Source of the DNA: Xenophilus sp. E41 | GTDB lineage: Bacteria; Pseudomonadota; Gammaproteobacteria; Burkholderiales; Burkholderiaceae_C | Length of the DNA: 64,000 bases | Assembly (NCBI RefSeq): GCF_003671765.1 | Contig: NZ_QPIB01000009.1 | Location: 213,713-277,712, forward strand | Reading direction: 5' to 3' | In this document: piece after piece, positions 41,655 through 49,942 of the stretch | How the letters are laid out: each line of letters begins with the position of its first letter | Position numbering within the stretch: the first letter of the stretch is position 1 | The notes under the pieces: model-generated | Seen by the model: only the letters and a program-made list of their open reading frames with translations | Databases searched by the model: none | What the model was told of the DNA's origin: nothing | Program-made: the position numbers and the translations under genes

Positions 41655-42530
41655 GTGATCGACTTCCATCGGCTCAAGGCCTGGCGCTTCGACGAGATCG
41701 TTCAGCGCTACGGCACCGACGACACGATGCGCTACGCCCTCGCGCTCGGCCTGGGCGGCGACCCGACCGACGCGCCGCAGCTGCGGTTCGTCAATGACGT
41801 GCCCGCGGCGCCCCTGGCCTTGCCGACGATGGCAGTGGTGCTCGGCTTCCCCGGCTCGTGGATGCAGGACCCGGCCACCGGCATCGACTTCGCGCAGATC
41901 GTGCATGGCGAGGAGCAGGTCGTGTGGCATCGGCCCCTTCCGGCGGCGGGCGCCGTGCGGGCGCGGCACCGCGTGACCCGGATTGTCGACAAGGGGCCGG
42001 GCCGCGGCGCGACCATCACCTACGACAAGACGCTGCACGACGCCGAGAGCGATGTGCTGCTCGCGACCGTGACCCACACCACCTTCGCACGCGGCAATGG
42101 CGGCTTCGCCACCAGCGACGTGCCCGGCGACGCCGCCCCGGCGCCGCCCGTGCCGGTGCCTGCGAGCGAGCCGGAGGCCGTCGTCGACATCCCGACGCTG
42201 CCGCAGCAGGCCTTGCTCTACCGGCTCTGCGGTGACCGCAATCCGCTGCATTCCGACCCCGCCACGGCACGTGCTGCCGGCTTCGACCGGCCGATCCTGC
42301 ACGGGCTGTGCACCTGGGGCATCGCGGCGCATGCATTGCTCGCGCAGTGCGCCGGCAGCGACCCGACGCGGCTGCGCAGCCTGTACGCGCGCTTCTCGGC
42401 ACCGGTGTTCCCGGGCGAGACGCTGCGGCTCGAGCTGTTCCGCCAGGGCGGCGACGTGCGCTTTCGCGTCCGGGTGCCGGCACGCGACAAGGTGGTGCTC
42501 GATCACGGCCATGCCGTGTTCGCGGCCTGA
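41655..42530 (+). CDS. MaoC-like (R)-enoyl-CoA hydratase, two hot-dog domains
   Basis: The 291-residue double hot-dog protein has an N-terminal domain that is FAS1-dehydratase-like (TMAVVLGFPGSWMQDPATGI, then VVWHRPLPAAG). The C-terminal domain carries the hydratase motif YRLCGDRNPLHSDPATARAA with catalytic Asp and His, followed by RPILHGLCTWG. It should add water to an enoyl-CoA. The start codon is GTG at 41655, two bases after the preceding stop; no ATG gives the N-terminus. Together with the thiolase-like and DUF35 proteins it repeats the hydratase-DUF35-aldolase set known from steroid side-chain degradation. Confidence 0.9.
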   Translation: MIDFHRLKAWRFDEIVQRYGTDDTMRYALALGLGGDPTDAPQLRFVNDVPAAPLALPTMAVVLGFPGSWMQDPATGIDFAQIVHGEEQVVWHRPLPAAGAVRARHRVTRIVDKGPGRGATITYDKTLHDAESDVLLATVTHTTFARGNGGFATSDVPGDAAPAPPVPVPASEPEAVVDIPTLPQQALLYRLCGDRNPLHSDPATARAAGFDRPILHGLCTWGIAAHALLAQCAGSDPTRLRSLYARFSAPVFPGETLRLELFRQGGDVRFRVRVPARDKVVLDHGHAVFAA

Positions 42531-42558
42531 GCTTCAACACCCACGACGAGGAGACGAC

Positions 42559-43557
42559 ATGACCCAGCACATCCCTGATATCGCCATCGGCCGCCGCACC
42601 CTGCTCGGTGGCGCGGTCGCCGCTCTCGGCACGCTCGCAGTGCCCGCCTTCGCGCAGACCGGCTACCCCGTCCGCCCGGTGAAGTTCGTCGTGCCTTTCC
42701 CTGCCGGAGGACCGGTGGACACCACCGGCCGTGCGGTCGCGCAGAAGCTGTCGGAGATGTGGGGCCAGCAGGCCATCGTCGACAACCGCGCCGGTGCCGG
42801 CGGCATCGTCGGCGCCGAGATCGCGGCCAAGCTGCCGGCCGACGGCTACAACGTCTTCGTCTGCAGCATCCACCATTCGGTGCTGCCCAGCCTCAAGCCG
42901 CGGCTCGCCTACGACATCGAAAAGGACTTCGTGCCGTTGAGCTTCGGCGCGATGTTCCCGGTAGTACTGGTGGCGCACCCGGACGTGCCCGTGAAAACGG
43001 TGGCCGACGTCATCGCGCTGGACAAGCGCTCGCCCGGCAAGCTGAGCTTCGGCTCCGCCGGCAGCGGTGGTGGCACCCACCTGGCGGGCGAGCTGTTCAA
43101 CATGCAGGCGGGCACGAAGCTGCTGCATGTGCCGTACAAGGGGAGCGCGCCGGCGATGACCGATCTGCTGGGCGGCCAGGTGCAGTTCATGTTCAGCGAC
43201 GCGCCCACGGCGCTGCCGCAGATCAAGGCCGGCAAGGTGCGCGCCATCGCCGTGGCCAGTGCCCAGCGCTCGGCGTTGCTGCCCGATGTGCCGACCGTGG
43301 TGGAGTCGGGCCTGCCAGCTTACGAGGCCTATTCGTGGGCCGGCTTCCTGGCCCCGGCCGGCACGCCGAAGGATGTCGTGCAGCGCCTGAGCGTCGACAT
43401 CGGGAAGGCGCTCGGCGACCCGCAGGTCAGGCAGCGCCTTTCCGACGCCGGCGCGGAAGCCGCGCCGAGCACGCCCGAAGCCTTCGGGAAGATGCTGCAC
43501 GCGGAGATCGTCAAGTGGACGAAGGTGGTGCGCACGGCGGAAATCAAGGTGGATTGA
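42559..43557 (+). CDS. Bug/TctC-family periplasmic binding protein (second in IclR operon)
   Basis: The 332-residue protein has a probable Tat-type signal (IGRRTLLGGAVAALGTLAVP, cleavage after AFAQ), unlike the Sec-type signal of its neighbour at 40652. Bug motifs are RPVKFVVPFPAGGPVDTTGR, VDNRAGAGGIVGAEIAAKL, LLHVPYKGSAPAMTDLLGGQ and VPTVVESGLPAYEAYSWAGF. By eye it is only moderately similar to the other two Bug proteins, so it probably binds a different or related ligand. Its stop overlaps the enoyl-CoA hydratase start (TGATG), which makes it an integral member of the operon. Confidence 0.9.
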   Translation: MTQHIPDIAIGRRTLLGGAVAALGTLAVPAFAQTGYPVRPVKFVVPFPAGGPVDTTGRAVAQKLSEMWGQQAIVDNRAGAGGIVGAEIAAKLPADGYNVFVCSIHHSVLPSLKPRLAYDIEKDFVPLSFGAMFPVVLVAHPDVPVKTVADVIALDKRSPGKLSFGSAGSGGGTHLAGELFNMQAGTKLLHVPYKGSAPAMTDLLGGQVQFMFSDAPTALPQIKAGKVRAIAVASAQRSALLPDVPTVVESGLPAYEAYSWAGFLAPAGTPKDVVQRLSVDIGKALGDPQVRQRLSDAGAEAAPSTPEAFGKMLHAEIVKWTKVVRTAEIKVD

Positions 43558-44357
43558 TGGCGACGAAGCTGGAATCCGCCGACACCGCGGCGCGCCTGAG
43601 CGTCCACCAGGAGGGCCCCGTGCTGGTGCTGACGATCAGCAACCCGGCGGCGCGCAACGCGATGCACCCGTCGCTCTATCGCACGGCGGTCGAGACGCTG
43701 CGCCGCGCGGCGGCTGACCGCGCGGTGCGCGCAATCGTCCTGAGGGGCGAGGGCGAGCACTTCTGCGGCGGCGGCGACCTGAAGCGCCTCGCAGCCCAGC
43801 GCGAGCTGCCGCGCGAGACGCAGGCCGCCCACCTCGACGTGCTGCACGACTGGGTGATGGCGATGCACGACGCGCCGCAGCCGGTGATCGCCGCCGTCGA
43901 GGGTGCGGCGGCGGGCGGCGGCTTCTCGGTCTGCCTGGGCTGCGACCTGATCGTGGCCGCCGAGGACGCGAAGTTCGTCATGTCGTACGTCAAGCTCGCG
44001 CTCACGCCCGACGGCGGCGGCTCCGATTCGCTCGCGCGTGCGCTGCCGCCGCAAACGGCGCTGGAGCTGCTGCTCGACGGCGGCGTGTGCACGGCGCAGC
44101 GGCTGCACGCGCTGGGCGTGGTCAACCGCGTGGTGCCGCACGGCGAGGCGGTCGCCACCGCCATGGCCTGGGCGCAGCAACTGGCCGCCGGCCCCGCCGA
44201 TGCTCAGGCGCGCATCAAGCAACTGGTGCATGCGGCCCGCGGGCGCTCGCGCCGGGCGCAGCTCGATGCCGAGCGCGACGCTTTCGTCGACAGCCTCTAC
44301 AGCGACGCCTGCGGCGCGGGCATCGCGTCTTTCCTCAACAACGCGCGCCGCGGCTGA
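43557..44357 (+). CDS. Enoyl-CoA hydratase/isomerase family protein
   Basis: The 266-residue crotonase-fold protein has VLTISNPAARNAMHPSLYRT, the oxyanion-hole loops HFCGGGDLKRLA and AAVEGAAAGGGFSVCLGCDL, and MSYVKLALTPDGGGSDSLAR in the active-site region. The second catalytic Glu of classical hydratases is replaced in this stretch by an Asp (TPDGG), common among isomerases and less typical hydratases. It acts on CoA thioesters made by the ADP-forming synthetase encoded next. Start ATG 43557 overlaps the preceding stop. Confidence 0.9.
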   Translation: MATKLESADTAARLSVHQEGPVLVLTISNPAARNAMHPSLYRTAVETLRRAAADRAVRAIVLRGEGEHFCGGGDLKRLAAQRELPRETQAAHLDVLHDWVMAMHDAPQPVIAAVEGAAAGGGFSVCLGCDLIVAAEDAKFVMSYVKLALTPDGGGSDSLARALPPQTALELLLDGGVCTAQRLHALGVVNRVVPHGEAVATAMAWAQQLAAGPADAQARIKQLVHAARGRSRRAQLDAERDAFVDSLYSDACGAGIASFLNNARRG

Positions 44358-44390
44358 GCCGCGCGCCCCTGTCCATTCGCAAGGCCTTCC

Positions 44391-46475
44391 ATGTCCGACC
44401 TGCTCGAATCCGCCCTGAACCCGCAATCCGTCGCCGTCATCGGCGCGTCCGAGAACATCCACAAGATCGGTGGGCGCCCGATCTACTACATGCGCAGGCA
44501 TGGCTTTGGCGGTCGCATCTACCCGATCAATCCGTCCCGTGAGGAGGTGCAGGGACTCAGGAGCTATGCGTCGCTCGCGGCGCTGCCGGAGGCACCCGAC
44601 CTGGCAATGGTCATCGTCGGCGGCGAGAAGGCGGTCGATGCCGTCTCGCAGTGTGCGTCGCGCGGCGTGAAATCGGTGGTGGTGGTGGCCTCGGGTTTCG
44701 GCGAGACGGGCGAAGAGGGGCGCGCCGCGCAGCGGGCGATGGTCGACACCGCGCGCGCTGCCGGCATGCGCCTGTACGGCCCCAACACCCAGGGACTGGC
44801 CAACTTCGGCACCGGCGCGCTCGCCGGCTTCTCGACCATGTTCGTCGAGGTGCCGCCGGCCGACGGCCCGGTCGGCATCGTGAGCCAGAGCGGCGGCATG
44901 AGCGCCATGGCCTACGGCCTGCTGCGGGGCCGCGGCCTGGGCGTGCGCCATGTGCACGCGACCGGCAACGAGGCCGACGTCACCGTGTCGGACCTGGCCT
45001 GGGCGGTGGCGCACGACCCCGACGTGAAGCTGCTGCTGCTCTACCTCGAAAACGTCGCCGATCCCGAACTGCTCGCGCGCACTGCCGCCTATGCGCGCGA
45101 GCGCGACCTGCCCATCATCGCGGTGAAGGCCGGGCGCTCGGAGAGCGGGCAGAAGGCCGCGTCGTCGCACACCGGTTCGCTGGCCAACGAGGACCGCACG
45201 GTCGACGCCTTCTTCCGGCATCACGGCATCTGGCGGGTGCGCGACCCGCACGCGCAGGCGCTGGCCGCCGAGGCCTACCTCAAGGGCTGGCGGCCCGAGG
45301 GCCGGCGGCTCGTGATCATCAGCAACTCGGGCGCGAGCTGCGTGATGGGGGCCGACGCCTCGGAGGAACTCGGCCTGCCGCTGGCCGAGCTGGCACCCGC
45401 CACGCGTGCCGACGTGGCGAGCCGCCTGCCGGGCTTCGCGACGGCGGTGAACCCGATCGACATCACGGCCGCGCTGCTGTCGAACAGCGGCCTGTTCGGC
45501 GATGTGCTGCCGGCCGTGGCGCAGGACCCGGCGGCCGACCTGTTCTTCATCAACATCCCGGTGGCCGGCGCCGGCTACGACGTCGAGGCCTTCGCGCGCG
45601 ACGCGGCCGCGTTCGAGCGCAGCACGGGGAAGCCGGTGGTGGTGGCCGCCTGGCAGGACACGGTGGCGGCGCCCTTCAGGGCGCACGGTGTGCCGACCTA
45701 CGGCAACGAGAACGACGCCTTGGGCACGCTGGCCCAACTGGTGTCGCACACCGCCCTGATGCGCAAGGCGATCGTGCCGTGGCCCGCCGCGCCGGCCCCG
45801 GCGCTGCCTGCCGGCACCGGGCGTTTCCTGAACGAAGCGCAAAGCCTGGGGCTCCTTGCCGAGGCGGGGGTGCCGGTGGTCGCTCACCGGTTGTGCCGGA
45901 GCGCGAAGGAGGCCGCGGACGCGCTGTTGGCCGTGGGGGCGCCGGCGGTGGTGAAGGCCTGCTCGGGCGACGTTCCGCACAAGTCGGAACATGGCCTGGT
46001 GGCCTTGAACGTCGGCTCGGCGGAGGAGGTCGCTGCGCTGTTCGATCGCCAATGGGCCAGGCTGGGCGCGCTCGGGGCCGCGCAGGAGGGCGTGATCGTC
46101 GCGGCGATGCGTCGCGGGCAGCACGAATTCATGGTCGGTGCGCGCGTCGATCCGGTCTTCGGCCCGGTGGTGGTCGTCGGCGACGGCGGCAAGTATGTGG
46201 AGGCGCTCCAGGACATCGCGGTGCTGGTACCGCCCTTCGCCGCGGCCGACGTGGCGGACGCCCTGCGCACGCTGCGCATCGCGCCGCTGCTCGACGGCGT
46301 GCGGGGCGACCCGCCGCTGGACATCGACGCGCTGGCGCAGGTGGTGGTGGCCGTCGGCAGGCTGATCGTGGACGCGCGCGGCTCCATCGCCTCGATCGAC
46401 GTCAATCCGGTACTGGTTGCGCCCCGGGGGCAGGGCGCCGTGGTGCTGGACGCGCTGGTCGAGCGGGGAGGCTGA
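44391..46475 (+). CDS. Acyl-CoA synthetase (ADP-forming), fused alpha-beta type
   Basis: The 694-residue protein has a CoA-binding domain (SVAVIGASENIHKIGGRPIY), succinyl-CoA-ligase-like domains with GIVSQSGGMSAMAYGLLRGR and the region around SSHTGSLANEDRTVDAFFRH, and a C-terminal ATP-grasp domain (PAVVKACSGDVPHKSEHGLV, EFMVGARVDPVFGPVVVVGD). It activates a carboxylic acid to its CoA thioester with ATP to ADP plus phosphate. It is the last gene of the IclR operon, 33 bases after the hydratase, and would be the entry step of the pathway. Such synthetases act on acetate-, phenylacetate-, pimeloyl- or feruloyl-like acids. The substrate here is unknown. Confidence 0.9.
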   Translation: MSDLLESALNPQSVAVIGASENIHKIGGRPIYYMRRHGFGGRIYPINPSREEVQGLRSYASLAALPEAPDLAMVIVGGEKAVDAVSQCASRGVKSVVVVASGFGETGEEGRAAQRAMVDTARAAGMRLYGPNTQGLANFGTGALAGFSTMFVEVPPADGPVGIVSQSGGMSAMAYGLLRGRGLGVRHVHATGNEADVTVSDLAWAVAHDPDVKLLLLYLENVADPELLARTAAYARERDLPIIAVKAGRSESGQKAASSHTGSLANEDRTVDAFFRHHGIWRVRDPHAQALAAEAYLKGWRPEGRRLVIISNSGASCVMGADASEELGLPLAELAPATRADVASRLPGFATAVNPIDITAALLSNSGLFGDVLPAVAQDPAADLFFINIPVAGAGYDVEAFARDAAAFERSTGKPVVVAAWQDTVAAPFRAHGVPTYGNENDALGTLAQLVSHTALMRKAIVPWPAAPAPALPAGTGRFLNEAQSLGLLAEAGVPVVAHRLCRSAKEAADALLAVGAPAVVKACSGDVPHKSEHGLVALNVGSAEEVAALFDRQWARLGALGAAQEGVIVAAMRRGQHEFMVGARVDPVFGPVVVVGDGGKYVEALQDIAVLVPPFAAADVADALRTLRIAPLLDGVRGDPPLDIDALAQVVVAVGRLIVDARGSIASIDVNPVLVAPRGQGAVVLDALVERGG

Positions 46476-46560
46476 GCAGCGCGGGTCGCGCTTGTGCAAA
46501 GATCGCCCGGGGCTTGGCCTTGAACTTGCTAAGCTATGGCTCAAGGAGATTGGTCGTTCT

Positions 46561-48078
46561 ATGCACAAATTCGACGAAATGTATGAGCGGCTGCCCTATG
46601 CAGGGGCCGCGATCCGTCAGCACTACCAACGTTACGACCAGTGGCTCGCGAAGCAACCCCAGGAGGTGATGAATTCGCGGCGGGAGGAGGCGGAGATGAT
46701 CTTCCGCCGCGTCGGGATCACCTTCGCGGTGTACGGCGCCAAGGACGAGGACGGCTCGGGCACCGAGCGGCTCATCCCCTTCGACCTGCTGCCGCGGATC
46801 ATCCCGGCGCACGAGTGGGAGAGCATGCAGAAGGGGCTGGCGCAGCGCGTCAACGCCCTCAACCGCTTCATCCATGACGTCTACCACGACCAGGAGATCG
46901 TCAAGGCGGGCATCATCCCCTCGGAGCAGATCAACAACAACGCGCAGTTCCGGCCCGAGATGATCGGCGTCAATGTGCCGAACGACGTGTACTCCAACAT
47001 CTCGGGCATCGACATCGTGCGCGCCCCCGATGCCGAGGGCAAGGGCGAGTACTACGTGCTGGAGGACAACCTGCGCGTGCCCAGCGGCGTGAGCTACATG
47101 CTCGAGAACCGCAAGATGATGATGCGGCTCTTCCCCGAGCTCTTCGCGCAGAACCGCGTGGCGCCGGTGGCCCACTACCCTGACCTGCTGCTCGAGACCC
47201 TGCGCGCCAGCGCGCCGCCGGCGACGGCCGAGCCCACGGTGGTGGTGCTCACGCCCGGCATGTACAACAGCGCCTACTTCGAGCATGCCTTCCTGGCGCA
47301 GCAGATGGGCGTCGAGCTGGTCGAGGGCCAGGACCTGTTCGTCAAGGACGACTTCGTCTACATGCGCACCACGCGCGGCCCGAAGCGGGTCGACGTGATC
47401 TACCGCCGCGTGGACGACGACTTCCTCGACCCCGAGGTGTTCCGGCCCAATTCGACGCTGGGCTGCGCCGGCCTGATGCGCGCCTACAAGGCGGGCAACG
47501 TGGTGATCTGCAACGGCGTGGGCACCGGCGTCGCCGACGACAAGTCGATCTACCCCTATGTGCCTAAGATGGTCGAGTTCTACCTCGGCGAGAAGCCGAT
47601 CCTCAAGAACGTGCCGACCTGGATGTGCCGCAACAAGGACGACCTGGGCTACGTGCTGGCCAACCTCAAGGACCTGGTCGTCAAGGAAGTGCACGGCGCC
47701 GGCGGCTACGGCATGCTGATCGGCCCGGCCGCGACGCAGGCCGAGATCGAGGAGTTCCGCCAGGCCGTGATCGCCAAGCCCGACGGCTACATCGCCCAGC
47801 CCACGCTGAGCCTGTCGACCTCGCCGACCTTCGTCGAGTCCGGCATTGCGCCGCGCCACATCGACCTGCGGCCCTTCGTGCTCTCGGCCAAGGAGGTGCA
47901 GATGGTGCCCGGCGGCCTGACGCGCGTGGCGCTCAAGGAAGGTTCGCTGGTCGTCAACTCCTCGCAGGGCGGCGGCACCAAGGACACCTGGATCCTTGAG
48001 TCCGACAAGCGCTTCGGCTCGCAGTCGCAGAGCCAGAACGGCCAGTCGCAATCGCAGTCGCAAAGCCAGTCGGCCTGA
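46561..48078 (+). CDS. Circularly permuted ATP-grasp protein (stand-alone)
   Basis: The 505-residue protein is of the DUF404/DUF407 circularly permuted ATP-grasp type. Characteristic stretches are GITFAVYGAKDEDGSGTERL, GVSYMLENRKMMMRLFPELF, LTPGMYNSAYFEHAFLAQQM, FRPNSTLGCAGLMRAYKAGN and VVKEVHGAGGYGMLIGP. The parallel with the N-terminal half of the fusion protein at 29076-31811 is obvious (LTPGPYNETYFEHAYLARYL). It ends in a Ser/Gln-rich tail (SQSQSQNGQSQSQSQSQS). The alpha-E protein follows 15 bases later, so the two should act together, probably in forming a peptide or amide bond. The substrate is unknown. No transglutaminase is adjacent to this second locus. Confidence 0.9.
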   Translation: MHKFDEMYERLPYAGAAIRQHYQRYDQWLAKQPQEVMNSRREEAEMIFRRVGITFAVYGAKDEDGSGTERLIPFDLLPRIIPAHEWESMQKGLAQRVNALNRFIHDVYHDQEIVKAGIIPSEQINNNAQFRPEMIGVNVPNDVYSNISGIDIVRAPDAEGKGEYYVLEDNLRVPSGVSYMLENRKMMMRLFPELFAQNRVAPVAHYPDLLLETLRASAPPATAEPTVVVLTPGMYNSAYFEHAFLAQQMGVELVEGQDLFVKDDFVYMRTTRGPKRVDVIYRRVDDDFLDPEVFRPNSTLGCAGLMRAYKAGNVVICNGVGTGVADDKSIYPYVPKMVEFYLGEKPILKNVPTWMCRNKDDLGYVLANLKDLVVKEVHGAGGYGMLIGPAATQAEIEEFRQAVIAKPDGYIAQPTLSLSTSPTFVESGIAPRHIDLRPFVLSAKEVQMVPGGLTRVALKEGSLVVNSSQGGGTKDTWILESDKRFGSQSQSQNGQSQSQSQSQSA

Positions 48079-48093
48079 GGGGAGGATCACACC

Positions 48094-49050
48094 ATGCTTT
48101 CACGCACCGCCGATCACCTCTACTGGATGTCTCGCTACACCGAGCGGGCCGAGAACACCGCCCGCATGCTGGACATCAACTACCAGACCTCGCTGCTGCC
48201 GCAATCGGCCGAGATGGCGCAATCGGGCTGGCAGGGCGTGCTGTCCATCAGCGAACTGCGTCCTGCCTACTTTGCCAAGTACGACACCGTGACGCCCGAA
48301 GGCGTGATGGAGTTCATGGTCAAGGACGAGGAGAACCCCTCGTCGATCATCTCCTGCCTGCGGGCGGCGCGCGAGAACGCGCGGGCCGTGCGCGGCGCCC
48401 TCACCACCGAGGCCTGGGAGACGCAGAACACCACCTGGCTCGACGTCAACCGCATGCTGCGCTCGGGCGGCTTCGAGCGCGACCCGGGCGCCTTCTTCGA
48501 GTGGGTGAAGTTCCGCTCGCATCTTTCGCGCGGCGTGGCGCTGGGCACCATGCTGCAGGACGAGTCCTTGTTCTTCTCGCGCCTGGGCACCTTCCTCGAG
48601 CGGGCCGACAACACGGCGCGCCTGGTGGATGTGAAGTTCCACGCGGTGGGCAGCGAGTTCTTCGGCGCCGCCACCGAAGGCGATCAGGAGTACGACTTCT
48701 ACCACTGGAGCGCGATCCTGCGCAGCGTCTCGGCCTTCGAGGTGTACCGCAAGGTCTACCGCGACGTGATCAAGCCCGAGCGCGTCGCCGAACTGCTGGT
48801 GCTGCGCGCCGACATGCCGCGCTCGCTGCACCACAGCCTGGCGGAGGTGGTTGCCAACCTGGCCAAGGTCGCGAACGACCAGAGCGCCGAGACCCAGCGC
48901 CGGGCGGGCAAGCTGCTGGCCGAACTGCAGTACGGCCGCGTCGACGAGATCCTCGCGACCGGCCTGCATGCCTACCTCACGCAGTTCCTCGACCGCGTGA
49001 ACGAGCTGGGCGCGCGCATCAGCCAGGACTTCCTGGTGCCAACGCACTGA
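48094..49050 (+). CDS. Alpha-E domain protein (DUF403)
   Basis: The 318-residue, mostly helical protein begins DHLYWMSRYTERAENTARML, the conserved alpha-E signature with R-x2-E-R-A-E. It matches the C-terminal half of the fusion at 29076 (ENMFWLGRYTERAENTLRLA). A second copy of the pattern, RLGTFLERADNTARLVDVKF, stands in the middle. The biochemical role is unknown; conserved acidic and basic residues suggest an active site or a partner surface for the ATP-grasp enzyme encoded 15 bases upstream. Its 3' end overlaps the extended convergent quinone reductase frame by 32 bases. Confidence 0.9.
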   Translation: MLSRTADHLYWMSRYTERAENTARMLDINYQTSLLPQSAEMAQSGWQGVLSISELRPAYFAKYDTVTPEGVMEFMVKDEENPSSIISCLRAARENARAVRGALTTEAWETQNTTWLDVNRMLRSGGFERDPGAFFEWVKFRSHLSRGVALGTMLQDESLFFSRLGTFLERADNTARLVDVKFHAVGSEFFGAATEGDQEYDFYHWSAILRSVSAFEVYRKVYRDVIKPERVAELLVLRADMPRSLHHSLAEVVANLAKVANDQSAETQRRAGKLLAELQYGRVDEILATGLHAYLTQFLDRVNELGARISQDFLVPTH

Positions 49051-49942
49051 GCCACAGTCTGAGCGAAACAGGGCCGCAGCGCGCGCCCACCCTGCACGGG
49101 GCGCTATCGTTCGATAGCGCCCCGTGTTCCTTGCGTGGATCGGCGGCGCTCCGGTCCTCGTTCGGTGAGCGCAGGTGCACGCGCATGCCCTCTTGTCCGG
49201 GCGCCAGGTCGGCGCGCAGCGTCAGCGCCGGAATGTCGTAGTCGCCGCCGTTCTGCGCCCGGAAGGGCAGGGGCGCCGTGGTGGCCAGCGTGTCCAGGCG
49301 CTGCGCCAGCTCGGCCTGCGTGCGCTGCAGCCGCTCGGCGTCCATGCGGCTGCTCTGGTAGACCACGAAGGGCGGCAGCACGTCGAAGCCCGGGTAGTGC
49401 AGGATGCCGTGCTGGATCGGGAACAGCAGCTCGTCCATCGGCCCGTTGATGCCTCGCGGGTCGTAGTGCGACGCCCACCCGCCGGTGGTGACGACCAGCA
49501 TGGCGCGCTTGCCGGCCATCACGCCTTCGCCATAGCGCTCGCCCCAGCGTTGCTCCGAATGCTCTCCCACGCCGTAGGCGAAGCCGTGGGCGTACACGCG
49601 GTCCACCCAGCCCTTGAGCCGCGCCGGCATCGAGAACCACCACATCGGGAACTGCAGGATCAGCACGTCGGCCCAGCGCAGCTTGTCCTGCTCCGCGGCG
49701 ACGTCGGGCGACTGCCGGCCGCTGGCGAAAGCGCGTTGCGAATCGTGCATGGGGTGGAAGGGCGTGCCGGCCTCGCGCGCCGGAAAGTCCTCGGCGTCGA
49801 GCGAAGCCTTCCAGCGCATCGCGTGCAGGTCGGAAACCTGGACCGTGTGCCCGGCCGCTTCGAGGTGCTCGCGCATGAAGCGCGCAAGGGTGCCGTTGAG
49901 GGAGCGTTCTTCAGGGTGTGCGTGGACGAGCAGGATGTTCAT
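49019..49942 (-). CDS. NAD(P)H-dependent quinone oxidoreductase (flavodoxin-like), extended C-terminus
   Basis: The frame has 307 residues. It starts NILLVHAHPEERSLNGTLAR, the NQO1/MdaB/KefF family start with an FMN- or FAD-phosphate loop, and continues with WADVLILQFPMWWFSMPARL and VVTTGGWASHYDPRGINGPM. Such enzymes reduce quinones by two electrons. Similar proteins end near residue 260-270. Here the frame continues about 35 residues (HGALSNDSAPCRVGARCG) through the hairpin at 49095-49126 into antisense of the alpha-E gene, so the original stop appears to have been lost. It is divergent from a LysR gene with an 80-base gap. Confidence 0.87.
   Translation of the reverse strand: MNILLVHAHPEERSLNGTLARFMREHLEAAGHTVQVSDLHAMRWKASLDAEDFPAREAGTPFHPMHDSQRAFASGRQSPDVAAEQDKLRWADVLILQFPMWWFSMPARLKGWVDRVYAHGFAYGVGEHSEQRWGERYGEGVMAGKRAMLVVTTGGWASHYDPRGINGPMDELLFPIQHGILHYPGFDVLPPFVVYQSSRMDAERLQRTQAELAQRLDTLATTAPLPFRAQNGGDYDIPALTLRADLAPGQEGMRVHLRSPNEDRSAADPRKEHGALSNDSAPCRVGARCGPVSLRLWLSALAPGSPG
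49095..49126. terminator. Strong hairpin between alpha-E gene and convergent reductase
   Basis: CACGGGGCGCTATCG-TT-CGATAGCGCCCCGTG is a perfect 15-base stem with a two-base loop, built around the GCTATCG...CGATAGC dispersed palindrome. Its place between convergent genes suits a bidirectional terminator, although T-runs are lacking. Confidence 0.6.

Noticed and set aside
43329-46568. A 1079-codon minus-strand frame opposite the hydratase and acyl-CoA synthetase genes
   Set aside because: Antisense shadow: His/Arg/Ala-rich, no domain, opposite two clear plus-strand genes.
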